NCBI GenBank assembly: GCA_022478985.1
Contig: JAKSZP010017449.1
Location: forward strand, 26,562-90,561
Reading direction: 5' to 3'
Source: Massospora cicadina
Lineage: Eukaryota > Entomophthoromycota > Entomophthoromycetes > Entomophthorales > Entomophthoraceae
DNA: 64,000 nucleotides
Shown: positions 45,918 through 57,829 of the stretch, piece after piece
Numbering within the stretch: position 1 is the first letter of the stretch
How the letters are laid out: the number at the start of each line of letters is the position of its first letter
Made by a program: the position numbers and the translations under genes
The notes under the pieces: generated by a model
Seen by the model: only the letters and a program-made list of their open reading frames with translations
What the model was told of the DNA's origin: nothing
Database searches by the model: none

Positions 45918-46899
45918 GATCATAATCACCTTGATAATTTGCTTAGCAATGATCCCCTAGAATAAATTATAACTGATTTATCAGTGGTATGGCCCAACAA
46001 ATAAAAAGTAATTATATAGCTGGAGATATTTACCGTAGTGGATATTAGTAAAGCTTCAGTATATTATGATGAAATCTAGGAATTAAGTAATACATCAAAT
46101 CATATTGGTTGGTCAGTAGAAGCTCACCTGATTTGCTCACTTTTTGATTGAATCTTAGTTTGATTTTTAGTAAAACAAGTACACTCATCGTTGGACCTCT
46201 CTGTTCACCCTAGGTTGACAAGCTCAACGACCAATGTTTCCTTAAGGGCAATAGAGTGTAGCCTCTTAGCATTTTCATCTAATGGCAGAATGCACCCAGG
46301 CTGGCTCTGCTAGCCTCCCAAATTTTAGGATCAATTTGTACCACCTAAGAACTTAGCTCTCCATCTATCACGTACCCAGGCAATGACTTATAGCCTCCTT
46401 ATGTCCTGGAGCAATATGGGATTTAGCCTTTGGGTTGATTATGACAATTTATTCCCTTATTCTAATATAGCAGGCTTTGATTTGTCTCAGGCTATTATGT
46501 AGCCTTACAGATTTATCAAATTCTGCCCCTACCATAAGTATCTTTTCTTAGTTTCACAGATGATTCTGATGCCGTTATTGCAGCTATTATTCCCCTGATA
46601 TTCAAGGGCACCTCCCTACCATCTACTCATACCTGGTTGCCTGCTGACACCACTATTGAGGTTCAGTTTGCGGGCCTCCACACCCACCTCCCCTCAAAAT
46701 TATACCCAAAGAGCTGTTAGACAGATTGTTGTCATATGACTATGACCCTATTATAAAATTTGTGGTCCTAATAGAGCCATCAAAGTTTTAGTGCCCTTTT
46801 GCCTTTGCAACAATTTACCCCAATTAAACTAAGATTTCCACTAAATTACCCCTTAAACCATTGTCTGTTAGTTCCCTGACCATCCTTTATATGTACATA

Positions 46900-48700
46900 T
46901 GGAAGGATAGAGCACCATCTAAACTACCTGTTTCAATCTGAAACATTCAGAACAGCATATCACACATCGCCTATTCTATGGTCTAGAGATTTTTCTGACT
47001 ATTTATCTTAATAATTTGTCTATGTACCTAATTTTCTGTTTGACTAATATGTCAATAAAAGGCTTAATCAGCTTATGCTGCACCAAATTTTTCTATAATA
47101 CTAGTTTTCTAAGGATTACCTTGCTGCGCATCACGTTTTAAACAAATATGATGTGGCCTATTAAAAGATTACTTTCAGCTATTAATCCATTTAGCATATA
47201 GTCAATCAAGTATGAAGATCAAACTTTTGGTCTCTGCCGGTGTAACTCATGACTATATAATTTAATTACCTTACTCCTCCATCCCTAGTATTTGTATCAG
47301 CTATCATATCATGATTATTACTATGTCCCTGCAAGTGAAAATAGTTTTTTAATAGGTTTGCATTAGACATTTATACCATTAAACAGTGTCTTAGTCATAA
47401 TCACTTATATGTTATCTTCATTTAATTATCCCAAAATCCTATATATTTATTTTTTAACCTGTTTTAGAACTTAAGCACTATCTTAAATTCTCAGATGCTG
47501 CTTAGTTGCACTAATGAGAACCTTGAGAGTGATTATTATATAAGCTAAGGATTTCAATTTGTGAGGAGATCAATTTTACTGTGGCTTTCCAAAAACTACA
47601 GGGATTGCAATTATAACCTGATGCTCTTTAGACGCTGTGAGTAGTCAATACTACAGTACTATCATTCATCTTTGGTGAAACCTTTTGCAACTACTTTTAG
47701 AATTTATCCCAAACTCTCAGGTATTTATCTTTATAAAGAATGCCTGTAAATTAGTGTTGCTTAGCTGTGGTAACCGAGTTTATGAAAAGCTCCAATCATA
47801 AAAAGCGTCCCACACAATTAGCTCATCTCATAATGGCCCATTACCAACCCTATAAACTTTTTAATTGAGGCATCTTAACTACTTCCTTCAAAGCAATAGC
47901 TGGAGATGTCACTGCTTCAACCAATCAGGAGCCTTTTCACCATGGCTCCTCTCCTGCACCATTTAATAAGTGGCCTGCTTAGACCCCACATAATGATAAA
48001 ATCCAATATGGCATCCATTTAAGCCTAGCCATATAACATACCCAATCAACTTCAACCAAAAACCCTAGGATAACTTGTAGGAAGTTAATGAATTGACCAA
48101 ATTGGTTCCTAATTGATCAAGGTTCTTGGCCCTGAGAATTAATCAATTATGATTAATGTCAGTATTTTAACCTGAATGTGAGATTTGAACAATGCTGATG
48201 GCGGGAATCAAACCCAAGTTGGACAAATAACTAGGTTTTTTTGGGGGATAATTCCCAATGACATACTACGCCCTAGTAATGGGGTTCAAACCTGATCTAT
48301 GAGGCGAGTGAACCCTATAGGACCAAAATGACTAACCTCCCATTGAATCCCCAATTTTTATGAATCTAGATCTTAGCTTGGGGATTTACTGAACCACACT
48401 CCCTTATAACGAGGCTTGGATAAAATAAACCCTACACTTCTTCTCCTTTTCGTAATTATAAGATAAAATTATCCAATATTTATTAGTAAATACCACTCCA
48501 GACATAGCATCTGGAGTAAATACTTTTTGAACAAAAAAGCACAAACGGTATTATTTAACAACCTAAAACTTCATGTCCCCTGGCCTCAAATTGTTAAGGT
48601 ATATGAGGCATTTCACCTGTGGTCCAGACAAGTAGGCTTGTTTTTCTTTTGCCACTATTAACAACACCCTGATGCTGACCCAATATGGATTGATCACAAC
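46900..48700. other. AT-rich filler inside family H copy
   Basis: No reading frame of note in about 1.8 kb. It separates the two conserved halves of family H and probably contains one or more insertions, including the SINE-like piece at 48240-48345. Confidence 0.45.
48240..48345 (-). mobile_element. Possible second SINE-like sequence
   Basis: On the minus strand, GGGAGGTTAGTCATTTTGG (48341-48323) resembles the head GGGTGGTTAGCCTGGCAGG of the SINE at 29 kb. GGTTTGAACC (48292-48283) is a good B-box match. A-to-B spacing is about 43 bp. T-stem and acceptor pairing fail, so it is not an intact tRNA. No target duplication found. Confidence 0.35.
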
Positions 48701-49587
48701 TAGCAAAGAGGCAGTTGAATCCATGGTGTGACACCCACATTTAAAGCCGTTGCAAAGAAGTCACAGTCTTGGCCAAGGGCCTGCTCCCATGTCCTCCCCA
48801 CTGTAATAGATTCCATAAATGAAAAAAGAACATCACTGCTTTCAACAGGTTGCCAAAATGTGGTTCAGGTTTGATGGTTTCTAAGTTCATCATGAAAAAC
48901 TGAATCCGCCAAAACAGTATTGCCACCTTTACTACCCTCACCCAAAATTCTGCCTTGAGGCTGAGAAAACCCTTTCTGAGTACATTGCCGCCCTCCTCAT
49001 AGCAAATATTGAGTTAAATTATGACCACTTTGCTTTCTCAACCAGTATTTTTGATGATGAACCCATTACCATGCTCTCAACTTATGACAAACCCTGTACA
49101 CCCCAAAAGAGGAAAAATAAACTACCAATTCCCTTTCCCTCCACCACGGTCAGCTATCAGTTAATCAAATCCAACTTTTTTTGGAATTTTTGTCAGTTGT
49201 AGTGTATCTGTCCATATTGATTTTAAGTATTTAAAGATTTGGTTTAGTTTGTTCATTTGAGCTTTGGTAGTGTCCATTTTGTGGTTGTCTTACCCAGATA
49301 ATATAGTCATTCAGACCTAACTAAAAAATCTCCCCATTAGAATATACAACAGGGAACATAGATTGAGTGGAGGTCAATTGGGTAATGAGTAGCCGCAGAC
49401 ATAAGATCAGAGCTTTGCTGGTATTTCTTTAGGAATTTTGGGACTTTGGGGGATCAACTCAAACCCAGCCCCTATTAATCAGACCCAAAGCCCCAGCGAG
49501 TTAATAGACCATTTAGGTCTTAAGTTAGGCTAAATTTGGAAAAGAGATAATCGAGAAACAGTAATTTTATTGAAATGATCTTCGAGG

Positions 49588-49644
49588 TATATATGGAACC
49601 TTTTTTTTTAGTACTAGATGGTACCAACCTATATATGGAACCTT
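49588..49644 (-). mobile_element. Micro-LINE insertion 4 with 15-bp target duplication
   Basis: TATATATGGAACCTT occurs exactly at 49588-49602 and 49630-49644. Between them is a 27-bp antisense tail, the longest of the five: T run, AGTACTAGATGGTACCAAC. It extends the shared 3' end by several bases beyond the others. Confidence 0.88.
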
Positions 49645-49939
49645 GATATTCAGGAATGAGTGGAATTGGAAGTGGGAATTGACAAATAAGTATAAATAAT
49701 ACAAGGAATGGGATCATTCTCAGCATAAGTCGCTGGTGCTCCTAAAAGTGGTTAGTTGATTGGGAGCGTTATATGTAATTCCCCATGACCCAATTGATTG
49801 TTTGGCAACCTCAGCATTAGTTGCTGGTGCCACATTTATTACTGAATTAATTATCAGGGTCAATCCCTGATACTTTAGATCAGGTTTACCCCAAGTTAAT
49901 GGGGAGCTCAATCTGGCATCCTCCCGTAGGTGGGTCACA

Positions 49940-50530
49940 ACTCCTAGTTGGGGCTTCCCCTAATAAAGATAGCATCCTAAAAAGGAACTTAGCATGCGCC
50001 TGATTAATTAGGGTACCCCTAGTGGGAAAGTCTAAAGTTTAAGCATCAGTAAATGTCTTTGAACTAATCTTATAGGGCCCTATCTTGATGCTCATCAATT
50101 TTCTAGTTCATCCAAAGTCATGGTTATCATAATAAAAAGACAATCCCTTTGGCAAAATCAGAAAAGGTCTCTTGTTCCTAATTATTGCATTTTGAGACTT
50201 TCTTTTCTGAGCCAGCACAGAAGATAGGCTCTTCCTTGTAGCTGGAATAAGATATGCGAGTCTCATAGGGTAGCTTGTGGAGCTTTTGATTTTTACTGAC
50301 ACACAAATATAGTATAGGCAGGAGCTTGCAATACTTTCTATATGTAATTGAAATGGTGAGCGTCCCTTTGCAAGTGATAAGTGGTGTTATATGTAAAAAG
50401 GTAGAGGGCGAGTGTAAAAATTGGGAGCCAGTGGTTACTCAACTTCCTTTTTGGAATGAGCATCAATATGTAAACTTGAGATTTTTCATTTAGGGTTAAA
50501 ACTCCTTCAGCTCCCAAGGTTTTCATGTAC
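49940..50530 (-). pseudogene. Minus-strand gypsy integrase C-terminus
   Basis: Minus-strand pieces 50526-50338 and 50302-50108 are followed by a continuing frame. LSNHWLPIFTLALYLFTYNT matches the integrase segment W..LP..A.N. Next come AQKRKSQNAIIRNKRPFLIL, KGLSFYYDNHDFG, RKLMSIKIGPYKISSKTFTD and TLINQAHAKFLF. These match the basic GDxVLL..RKL..KWIGPYKI...IHPVFH region at the end of Ty3/gypsy integrases. The rest of this minus-strand element is not recognisable to the right. Confidence 0.72.
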
Positions 50531-52508
50531 AGGTTTTTTATATGTGCAATTAATAATTTTTCATATATAATCTTATAAATAGGTGGGTGATTGATACTAA
50601 TATGGAGACTAGAGACTAGTTGAGTAGTTCACGACCTAAATTTTTTCCTGCTCTGGATTCTTTTTTGAACAGGTACTCCAGTCCTTCAACCACTGGTGAA
50701 GGTAATCATTGCTCCGGATAACAAGAAAATTCATCTCACTTCAATTACTCCTCAAATTTGACAACTTCTGGACAAAAACGGAACTTAATCTATCAGCAGC
50801 AGATTCAGATGTTCTATAAGAACTTCTTCTCTTAGAACTTAATCTCTAATTCTGACTTAGAGGTCTCTGCATGGACTTATTTGGCATTTATAGTTCATTG
50901 GCCTTCTTGATGAACTTTTATCCCTTCCTCACTCTTTTACACAGCAGTCGTGGAAAACTTGACAGTTATATCTAGCACAGGGATATCTAGTACCTCTACT
51001 CAATTCCAAGCGTATTTAAAAATATACCAAATTTAATGATAAATTAAGTAATTAAGATTTATTAATTATTATTTTTCTATTTTTATTAGTATTTTCAAGG
51101 TACATATAGGGGATTCAGCGCCCAACTCTTCTGTTGGCGGCTCATTGGGAAACGACAGTTATTGCCAATTAACTGACCCTCAGATAGCGCAAAACAATGA
51201 TCTTCCTCATCAGGTTAGTGAAGTTCTCTCCTAAACTCAAACGCGCACTTCTCTGGATTGAAATGAAGAAAGGGACTAATGCCTTCTTTTAACACCAGTA
51301 AATTACCTTATCAGGTTAGAAACATGCTTAGTTAATGGGAACCTTTTCCATAACAAGAAAGTTGCGATATTAAAAAGGTTTGATCACCAGTTGCTTATAA
51401 GGTGGCATCACTCATTAAGAAATTTATAAATCTCTTATTTAATCAGCAAAAAACCCAATAAACTCCTACGAGACAATTTAATTAATTAATATGAAAATCA
51501 ACAACTTAATAACTTGTTTATTATTGGGGAAAATCTCTGAAGAACATTTTTGATTGGAAGATTAAAACCTAGCAGATTGTTAAATATTTATTCATGATAA
51601 TTCGCCAAACAATATTAGTTGCATATGAGGCAATAGCTCCCATAACCACTACCATTATAAATCCCTTAGTGGGCAAGCAGACTTATAATCTCAATCAAAC
51701 GGGATAATTTGTACATATCCAAAATGCCAACATCAAGAAAATTTCTGATGGACGCCTTGCTAGTAATCAACATCCATATTATGCCAACAAGATTACCATC
51801 TACTTATTCTGTGGTGATGTTGGTCTCAGGGTGACAGGGCATGGTCAGTACCCCTCACATACCCATCAAATTTTTGTATTTGGGAACAGTATAATATGTT
51901 AACTAGTCCCAATAATAATCAAGAAAATGAGAAAATTATGCCAATAGACTATATTATCTATAATAAACTTATTTTATTGCCAAAAGCTTAAGTACTTGAC
52001 TTCATTGAGCTCCACCCACTTAGTAAGGGGTTAATTGCCACAATTATATACTTGATTTTCCTAAAAATTTAGGCAATGGGCTCATAACATCTTTTGAGAT
52101 GAATTGCTAAGCAAAATTGGGTTAACAGTTGCAGAAGTGGCCTTCCAGTAAGGGGCTTTGGCTTGACATCACTTTCAAAATATGAAAGTCTCGGGAATTC
52201 TATAACCATTAATTCCTAATAATAGTTTATTTTACTTATCTAGTGTTTTTTAATTCCTGTGCTCTATCGCCTTATGGTACAATAATAACTGTCAATCCAA
52301 TTGATCAGCCAGGGAATTAAAAAGCTTTGCTTATTAATGAACTTGTGAAGTTTTACATTCTTTCAAGGGCTAATTTCCTCAGTACTTCAATCTGCGTTGA
52401 AACTCTTTAGTTTATTAACATATTGCTGACTTAACACCTTAATAGATAATTATTAACCAAATCAGTTGCTAATGCCATGGTGGTTAGAAAAGAAATATTT
52501 AACTTTTT
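50531..52508. other. Unresolved stretch
   Basis: A plus-strand reading near 51120-51420 is fairly open (DSAPNSSVGGSLGNDSYCQL, then HNKKVAILKRFDHQLLIRWH), and another near 51710-51900 (TSRKFLMDALLVINIHIMPT). I recognise neither. Possibly decayed gag of another element. Confidence 0.4.
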
Positions 52509-53330
52509 TGTTATGTTCCATGACATAACTGTAGGTACAGAAAGTAGAAATAGGAGTTCATTAAGGTCAAGGGTCTCAAGTAGGCCTCCCTCTATGATCT
52601 AGAATATACTTATAACCAACATTATATAAGGCAAAGTATTCCCATGTGGGTATCAAGGTGTCATGCAATGAGGTTGAAGAGCTACAACATCTAGAATCTA
52701 CAATTAATTACTTAACAAAACTTGAAAAAACTTTAATTGTAGAATGGGATTTGAGTCCCATTTCAAATACAATTAAACCAAAACTTAATGTATCTTCAAG
52801 GTAAAATTTTATTTTTGGGTCTACTTAAAAATATGTTACTAAATAGGATGGTAAGTTAGTTTTATTAGCCAGTAGTGTTTTTTTCCTTCAATGTGATGAC
52901 TAAGGTACGTTTTCTACATTTTATATAGCCATTCTCACTAGACAGCTTATTAATTAAGACTTTTTACTATATAAAAACTATTGATTTTATTTAATGAACT
53001 TTTTGGTATAGTTTTGCATCTCCTCAGGAAAGTCCTAAACAATGTTTGGCATTATACGCTCAAAGTGTGATATAGATTCTATTTCACCATTGTATGAGTC
53101 TAAACCGCTTCAAATTTGAAGCTCTATCTGGTCTAGACTCTGACTTTCACTAGTTTGGGGCCTTTGTTGGCTCCATGAAATTTTTTAGTGTATATTTTAT
53201 TATATTTGAGCCACTTCAGCATTGGCACCATTCATGGTGTTTTACTGCATTTTTGTCAGTATGTTTTACTGATTCATTGGTGGTGGGTTTTCCATTACCT
53301 TTACAAGAACAGGAGACTTACAGACACTCT
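52509..53330 (+). repeat. Left LTR of element E (right end uncertain)
   Basis: Alignable to the right LTR until about 53320 (TACAGACACTCTCC against TTAAAGACACTATTC at 61181). Beyond this the two copies diverge, and no primer-binding site is recognised. Confidence 0.65.
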
Positions 53331-54600
53331 CCTCACATATGATGGCTAACCATTTTTTATACTTGTATGTTCTTCTGTGTAAGACCCTTGCTAAGCAATA
53401 ACAGGGTGTTGGTAATTTATCACGGTCACTGTTCTCCTCACCATATCATTATTATTTGTTTAATTTTTGTACACCTCAAGTTTTTCATACAGATAGAGGG
53501 AGGGTTCCAGCTTTTTTAAACGTACCTGGTATTTTGGGCCTTTCTAGGCCCTTCTGTATCTTTTTAAAACCTACCTCAGAAATCAATATTGTAAATTTTA
53601 TTTTAGCTTTTAGCGCATATGGAGTTTTTATTAGCAAGATTTTTAAAAAGCCTTAATTAGCCATTTGCAGTACCATTTTTCTGTGTCAACTTACTCCCAG
53701 AGTATATTATTGGGCTTTTGTAGTTTTTAGAGATTGGCTGCACTATTAAGGTCTAATAAATGTTTAGAACACCTTCTGGAAGCACATCAACCAGACGAGT
53801 CTTTCTACCAAACCTTCCAAAGTTCTTCACCTTTTGTTAGGTGGCCACTCATTTATGACATGGTCTATACTTTCTGTGGTCTGACTTAAACTTTACTTTA
53901 TCTGACATTTTAGAAAGATTTTTATTCGTTTTTTTTGCTGATCAAATATGGTAAAGATGCTTGAGTTTACCTGTATTCATCTAAAAACTTTGATCAGGTG
54001 ATTGCAAATCTTACAAGAAAATTCACAACCCAACTAAATTCTGTTTTAATAAGTTTAACTGCTGATGTTACACCCATGAGGGCCTCCATAAATACTAACC
54101 CAAAATCAGCTTTTAAAAATCTAATTTTTTATAATGAGACCTCAGCGACCTCAGTGTAATTATGTGTTAACTTAAGTTTATCCTTTTTGTAATAATTAAA
54201 TACATATATGATATAAATTACATTACTGGGATCCTTTCTGATAAACAAAGTAAACCCTTATACAAAAAAGTAAATTTTGCCATTATGGTAGTTAACGTCT
54301 ATAACTAGCTGGAATTAGAATAAGAATCCTACCTTTAGAACCCATATAGTCCATTTAAAATGCTTTATACAACTAAACCACTTATAAGCTCTTGCAGATC
54401 TAGCCCCAAACTTTTATCTGAACGTCAAATTAACTCTGAGGGTTAACTCCTAGCTCCTACGTTAATTACCGCCATCAGGAGGTATTAAAGAAAATGCTAC
54501 TAAAGAATGGTGTATCAGATCATCTAAAAAAATTCTACTAGTGCATTGTTTGGCCTATTTACTATGATTATAAATATGTGGACAATTTCTGCTCCCAACT
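53331..54600 (+). pseudogene. Gag region of element E (poorly readable)
   Basis: Plus-strand pieces such as 53456-53656 and a reading near 53990-54160 (QVIANLTRKFTTQLNSVL) lie where Gag should be. No zinc knuckle could be read. Assigned by position. Confidence 0.4.
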
Positions 54601-54883
54601 ACTTTCTCTTCTCCTTTGTAAAAATTAGACCATCTGTTTTGGTGAAGACTGGTGCCTCAGAGAACTATTTTAATTAATACCTAGCTATATACCTTAAGAT
54701 ACAATAATTATCTGGTAATATGGTTGGAAAATTTGTCTCAGCTTATTCCAACGTGCAAGTTTTAGGATCTTATCATATATCATGCTGAAAAAGTACAAGA
54801 TTTATGACCACCTTTTGGCAGTCAAGGAACTGATATACCCAATTGTCTTGGGAGTAGAGTGGTAAAAGAATCTGATTAAAAAT
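54601..54883 (+). pseudogene. Aspartic protease relic of element E
   Basis: RPSVLVKTGASENYF at about 54626-54670 corresponds to L(V/L)DTGAS.N(F/Y), with the catalytic Asp changed to Lys at 54644-54646. PIVLGVEW at about 54838-54862 is the downstream LG..W motif. The LINE fragment inserted about 20 bp after it. Confidence 0.7.
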
Positions 54884-56093
54884 AATCTGATGAAACAGTA
54901 CGGTTAGAAGTCATGTTTGGCCCTCATCAGCATGGTGGCATGGGCCTGCTTGACTTCAGAGCCCATGCGGCCAAGATCTTGAGTACCTGGATTGTGGCCG
55001 TCACCGTCCCTACACTCCCCTCCCAACACTGGTCCCGCGTGGCCCACTCCAACTTCTCCTGCGCCTTGGGCCTCAACAATCCATCGAGCCCCCACTCCCT
55101 GATGAAATACCTGGCTTCACACCCATTGGCCACAGGTCCTCACGGTACTAAAACCCACTACAAACGAATTTACTCTCCATGCAGAACGCTGAGTGGAGAA
55201 TTCATATTTGCGGACATACAACCAGAAGAGGCCGCCCCTCTCCTCAGTTTACACAAGAGGTACAGGGGCTACCCATCCATGATGGCGTGATCCCCATTTG
55301 GCCCCATATCCTATCCAGGGTGGATTACCTGGACATGTTGGACATTCCTTATTCCATTGAGACCCAAAAAACCATCTAGAAATACGCTCACTATCCTCTG
55401 TTGCAGCCTCAAATCTGCTCCCACGTGTGGCGCTGCCTGAGGCGGGTATACCGTACAGCTGAGCGCTCTAACGCTTCACACTCATCCTGCGTCGTGTGTG
55501 GCCAGTATGGAACGCTGTTACACCGCCTGGAGAAGTGTCCTACCTCTAAAGTGATATGGCGCGAAGTTCAACGTTTACTGGGCCAGAATGAAACACATCC
55601 CTTCAGTCTGTCAAGAGATATGTTTGCTTTATCAATGGCCTCCCCCCTTCCACCCTCCCTCCGTGCTCTGGTGGTTGCAATCGCCATGTGGACCATCCAC
55701 ACGATTGTCTTGGATGCCATCGCAGGCTCCTTTCCCACCCTCCCAGAAGCTGTCCACAGATTCCGGTCTCATTTGGTGGACCACTTTCAAGAGTGGATGT
55801 TTGGATACCTCCCACCGCGCCACCAACAGCTGGTATCCTCCTGGTTCCCAGTTTGGTTCATCAAATCAGACCCCTTCCTCCACACATGTTCAATTGTGGC
55901 TACGGCCCCTCTACGCGTTCCCTCCCCTTCCCCATAAGTGGCGTTCCCGCTGGCAACAAGAGATAGCATCGCTTCTCTGGGGTGCCTTCCCTGTTACTAA
56001 GTGTTGTATCAGTTGAGTCAATTTTGGAAGTGTCCATCCCATGGTCAGCCTTCTCCGCAATAAATTTAAATTAAAAAAGAATCTGATGAACAG
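54884..56093 (+). mobile_element. 5'-truncated, relatively young LINE fragment (LINE J)
   Basis: AATCTGATGAAACAG (54884-54898) and AATCTGATGAACAG (56080-56093) flank a GC-richer block that ends in TTAAATTAAAAAAG. A-rich 3' end, target duplication and 5' truncation show target-primed insertion. The block codes for only the C-terminal part of ORF2. Its CpG-containing, balanced composition contrasts sharply with the AT-rich host element E, so it arrived late or escaped mutation. It belongs to a different 3'-end family from the micro-insertions. Confidence 0.9.
54913..55940 (+). pseudogene. LINE J ORF2 C-terminus with RVT-type zinc finger
   Basis: The frame 54913-55290 starts with HQHGGMGLLDFRAHAAKI, the GG.G..D segment after LINE RT, then SNFSCALGLNNPSSPHSL. 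A frame change between about 55180 and 55290 leads to 55179-55379, where a TAG at 55377 interrupts. The same frame resumes as 55401-55937 (178 codons). That part holds CVVCGQYGTLLHRLEKC (55488-55538), a C-x2-C-x7-H-x4-C finger typical of LINE RT C-termini, and LVVAIAMWTIHTIVLDAI, then a Pro-rich end. Two lesions only. Confidence 0.88.
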
Positions 56094-57130
56094 CACTTTT
56101 TATTTAGTTTTGAGGTATAAGAAAAGATATTCATTATCATATACATGGTAGACACTTTAAAAGCTTTTTACAATGGCCTAACGTGCAGAAACTTAGTATT
56201 GAATCTATGTTGTAGCCCACTCCAGAAGCCTCCTTAACTTTCTGATTGATGGTTTATCGTCTTCTTTTTTGATGGAACTTTTGCAAATGTTTTACCTAAT
56301 GATCTGAAGTTTCAATGTGATCTCAAGGTTACAGTGGACCTAATTTTTCATTAAAGTCCCTTTATACTCTTTATCCTGAGAGAAGATGCAGCAATGGATG
56401 TTTAGTTACTGAACAACTTTGTAAAGGTTTTATTTTACACATATCTCTCCAGTAAGTTCACCACTTTAATCTGTCAAAAATGAAGAATGTACTCTATCAC
56501 TTGTGCAGACTTTGGTATCATAAATCAATGTAACCATTACCAATCTGAATTCCACCACTGGAGAGGCATAAAATTTTCATTATTTAAAAAAAGACAAAGA
56601 ATTCTTCAAGTTGGATTCCTTGAACGCTTATGCTCAGATCAGCGTTAGTTGGCATAAATGGCTTGCCGCATTTTATATCAAAAAAGTTTCTCTCACATCT
56701 GGATCAATCCTTATGTCCTCATAAATGCACATGAAATTTTTTGTTTCAAATTGATGTGGCATTAGGAGAACTGTTAGGTGCATGCTCTGTGGCCTATATG
56801 GAAAATATAAATTTCTCCTCAGATTGCGCTTCCTATGAGATCTACTTGCTACAGGTAATGAAACACTTGAGAGGGTATAACATGGCCCTAAAATTTTAAG
56901 TGTAAATCTTTAATTCAATACACCTTTTTGAAAAGTTTATGTCTGACAAAAGTCATATAATAACTCTAGGTTTTGAGAAGGGTATTTTTGATTGATCCAC
57001 GATAGCCTTGGTCAAGATTTTGAAAAGCTCTTTGAGGAAATTTAACTTCCTTAAGAAGTTCACTTTTAAAACACTAAGAATTCATCGCGCCCTTTGTATA
57101 AGGACAGTGGAGCCAAAACCCTTTAATGGT
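56094..57130 (+). pseudogene. Reverse transcriptase relic of element E
   Basis: Reading near 56345-56470 gives LKSLYTLYPERRCSNGCLVT, then QLCKGFILHISPVSSPL, the chromovirus RT entry (YxLSPLE....KGFIxPSxSPxxSP). Near 56590-56670 comes KDKEFFKLDSLNAYAQIS, then HKWLAAF, matching FFKLDLRNAYHLIRI...EWKTAF with the first catalytic Asp kept. The YxDD box is not readable. Stops are frequent. Confidence 0.72.
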
Positions 57131-57620
57131 CATCTGCAGTAAAATTGCTTTCCAAGTCATTAAGTACACTTTGCTCTTGATTTGATACTTCAGTATGTGG
57201 ATTCATTTATAGAGTAGAGTGTGGCTAGAGATGCTTCTAAGTTTACTTTAGCTAATTTTTTATCACAAGTGGGCACAGAAGTCAAACTTTACCTGGGATA
57301 TTCTCCTCTAGATGTCCCTACATGAGTTTATAAAATTGATTTTATGGTAGAGTAATTTTGGCATTTTTGAAAGCGTTTAATTTGCTGGCGCCATCATCTA
57401 TATGGATCCTCTCAGCAACTTCATGTGCGCGCTAACCATAGGCATTAATTACTACAGAGCTTCTCATGTTCAAACCCCAGTGCAAACTCTTTTTCATGAG
57501 GCCCTTGCACAAATTGTGTTATCTTATAAGTTCACAAAAAAAGTAAGGAGAATAATTTTCTTACGCCTTAAGTCGTTAACCCATCCTGAGCTCTTAAACC
57601 TAAGGAGTGGCAATGCATAA
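57131..57620 (+). pseudogene. RNase H relic of element E
   Basis: DASKFTLANFLSQVGTEVKL at 57230-57290 is the RNase H start with catalytic Asp kept. WRHHLYGSSQQLHVRANHRH at about 57386-57445 matches the W..YL.G....V.TDH..L segment, with TDH reading RANH. 57402-57620 is an out-of-phase open piece. Confidence 0.75.
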
Positions 57621-57829
57621 TATTTAAGTGATGTTTTCCCAAAATTTTTATCTAAACAACCATCTATCATCAAGCATACTCCTGGTCTTGCTTCTCTGCA
57701 AAATCTAGAGTGGTATGATATGTTCACACATGTCTTCCTTTATCAGTATTAATCCACAATATACCTTAATTCTTCCCAAGCGCAGCTTAAATAGGGAGGA
57801 CATAACAAAAAGGATACCATATTAAGGAT

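Larger units (their letters stand above)
46200..49150 (+). pseudogene. Repeat-encoded protein family H, plus copy
   Basis: Same ordered segments as the minus copy at 31.7-30.1 kb: PPKNLALHLSRTQAM (about 46340-46385), DYDNLFPYSNI, FIKFCPYHKYL (46505-46540), THTWLPADTTIEVQFAGL with THLPSKLYPK (46624-46710), and LSYDYDPIIKFVVLIEPSKF (46730-46780). Much further on come EVTVLAKGLLPCPPH (48757-48805) and LTQNSALRLRKPFLS (about 48935-48985). The spread over about 2.9 kb against 1.6 kb in the minus copy implies an insertion near 46.9-48.7 kb. Function not established; LINE ORF1 is the best guess. Confidence 0.6.

Noticed and set aside
55603..56096. Several minus-strand and alternate-frame open pieces over LINE J
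   Set aside because: Shadows of a GC-rich coding strand; the plus frame carries the zinc finger.
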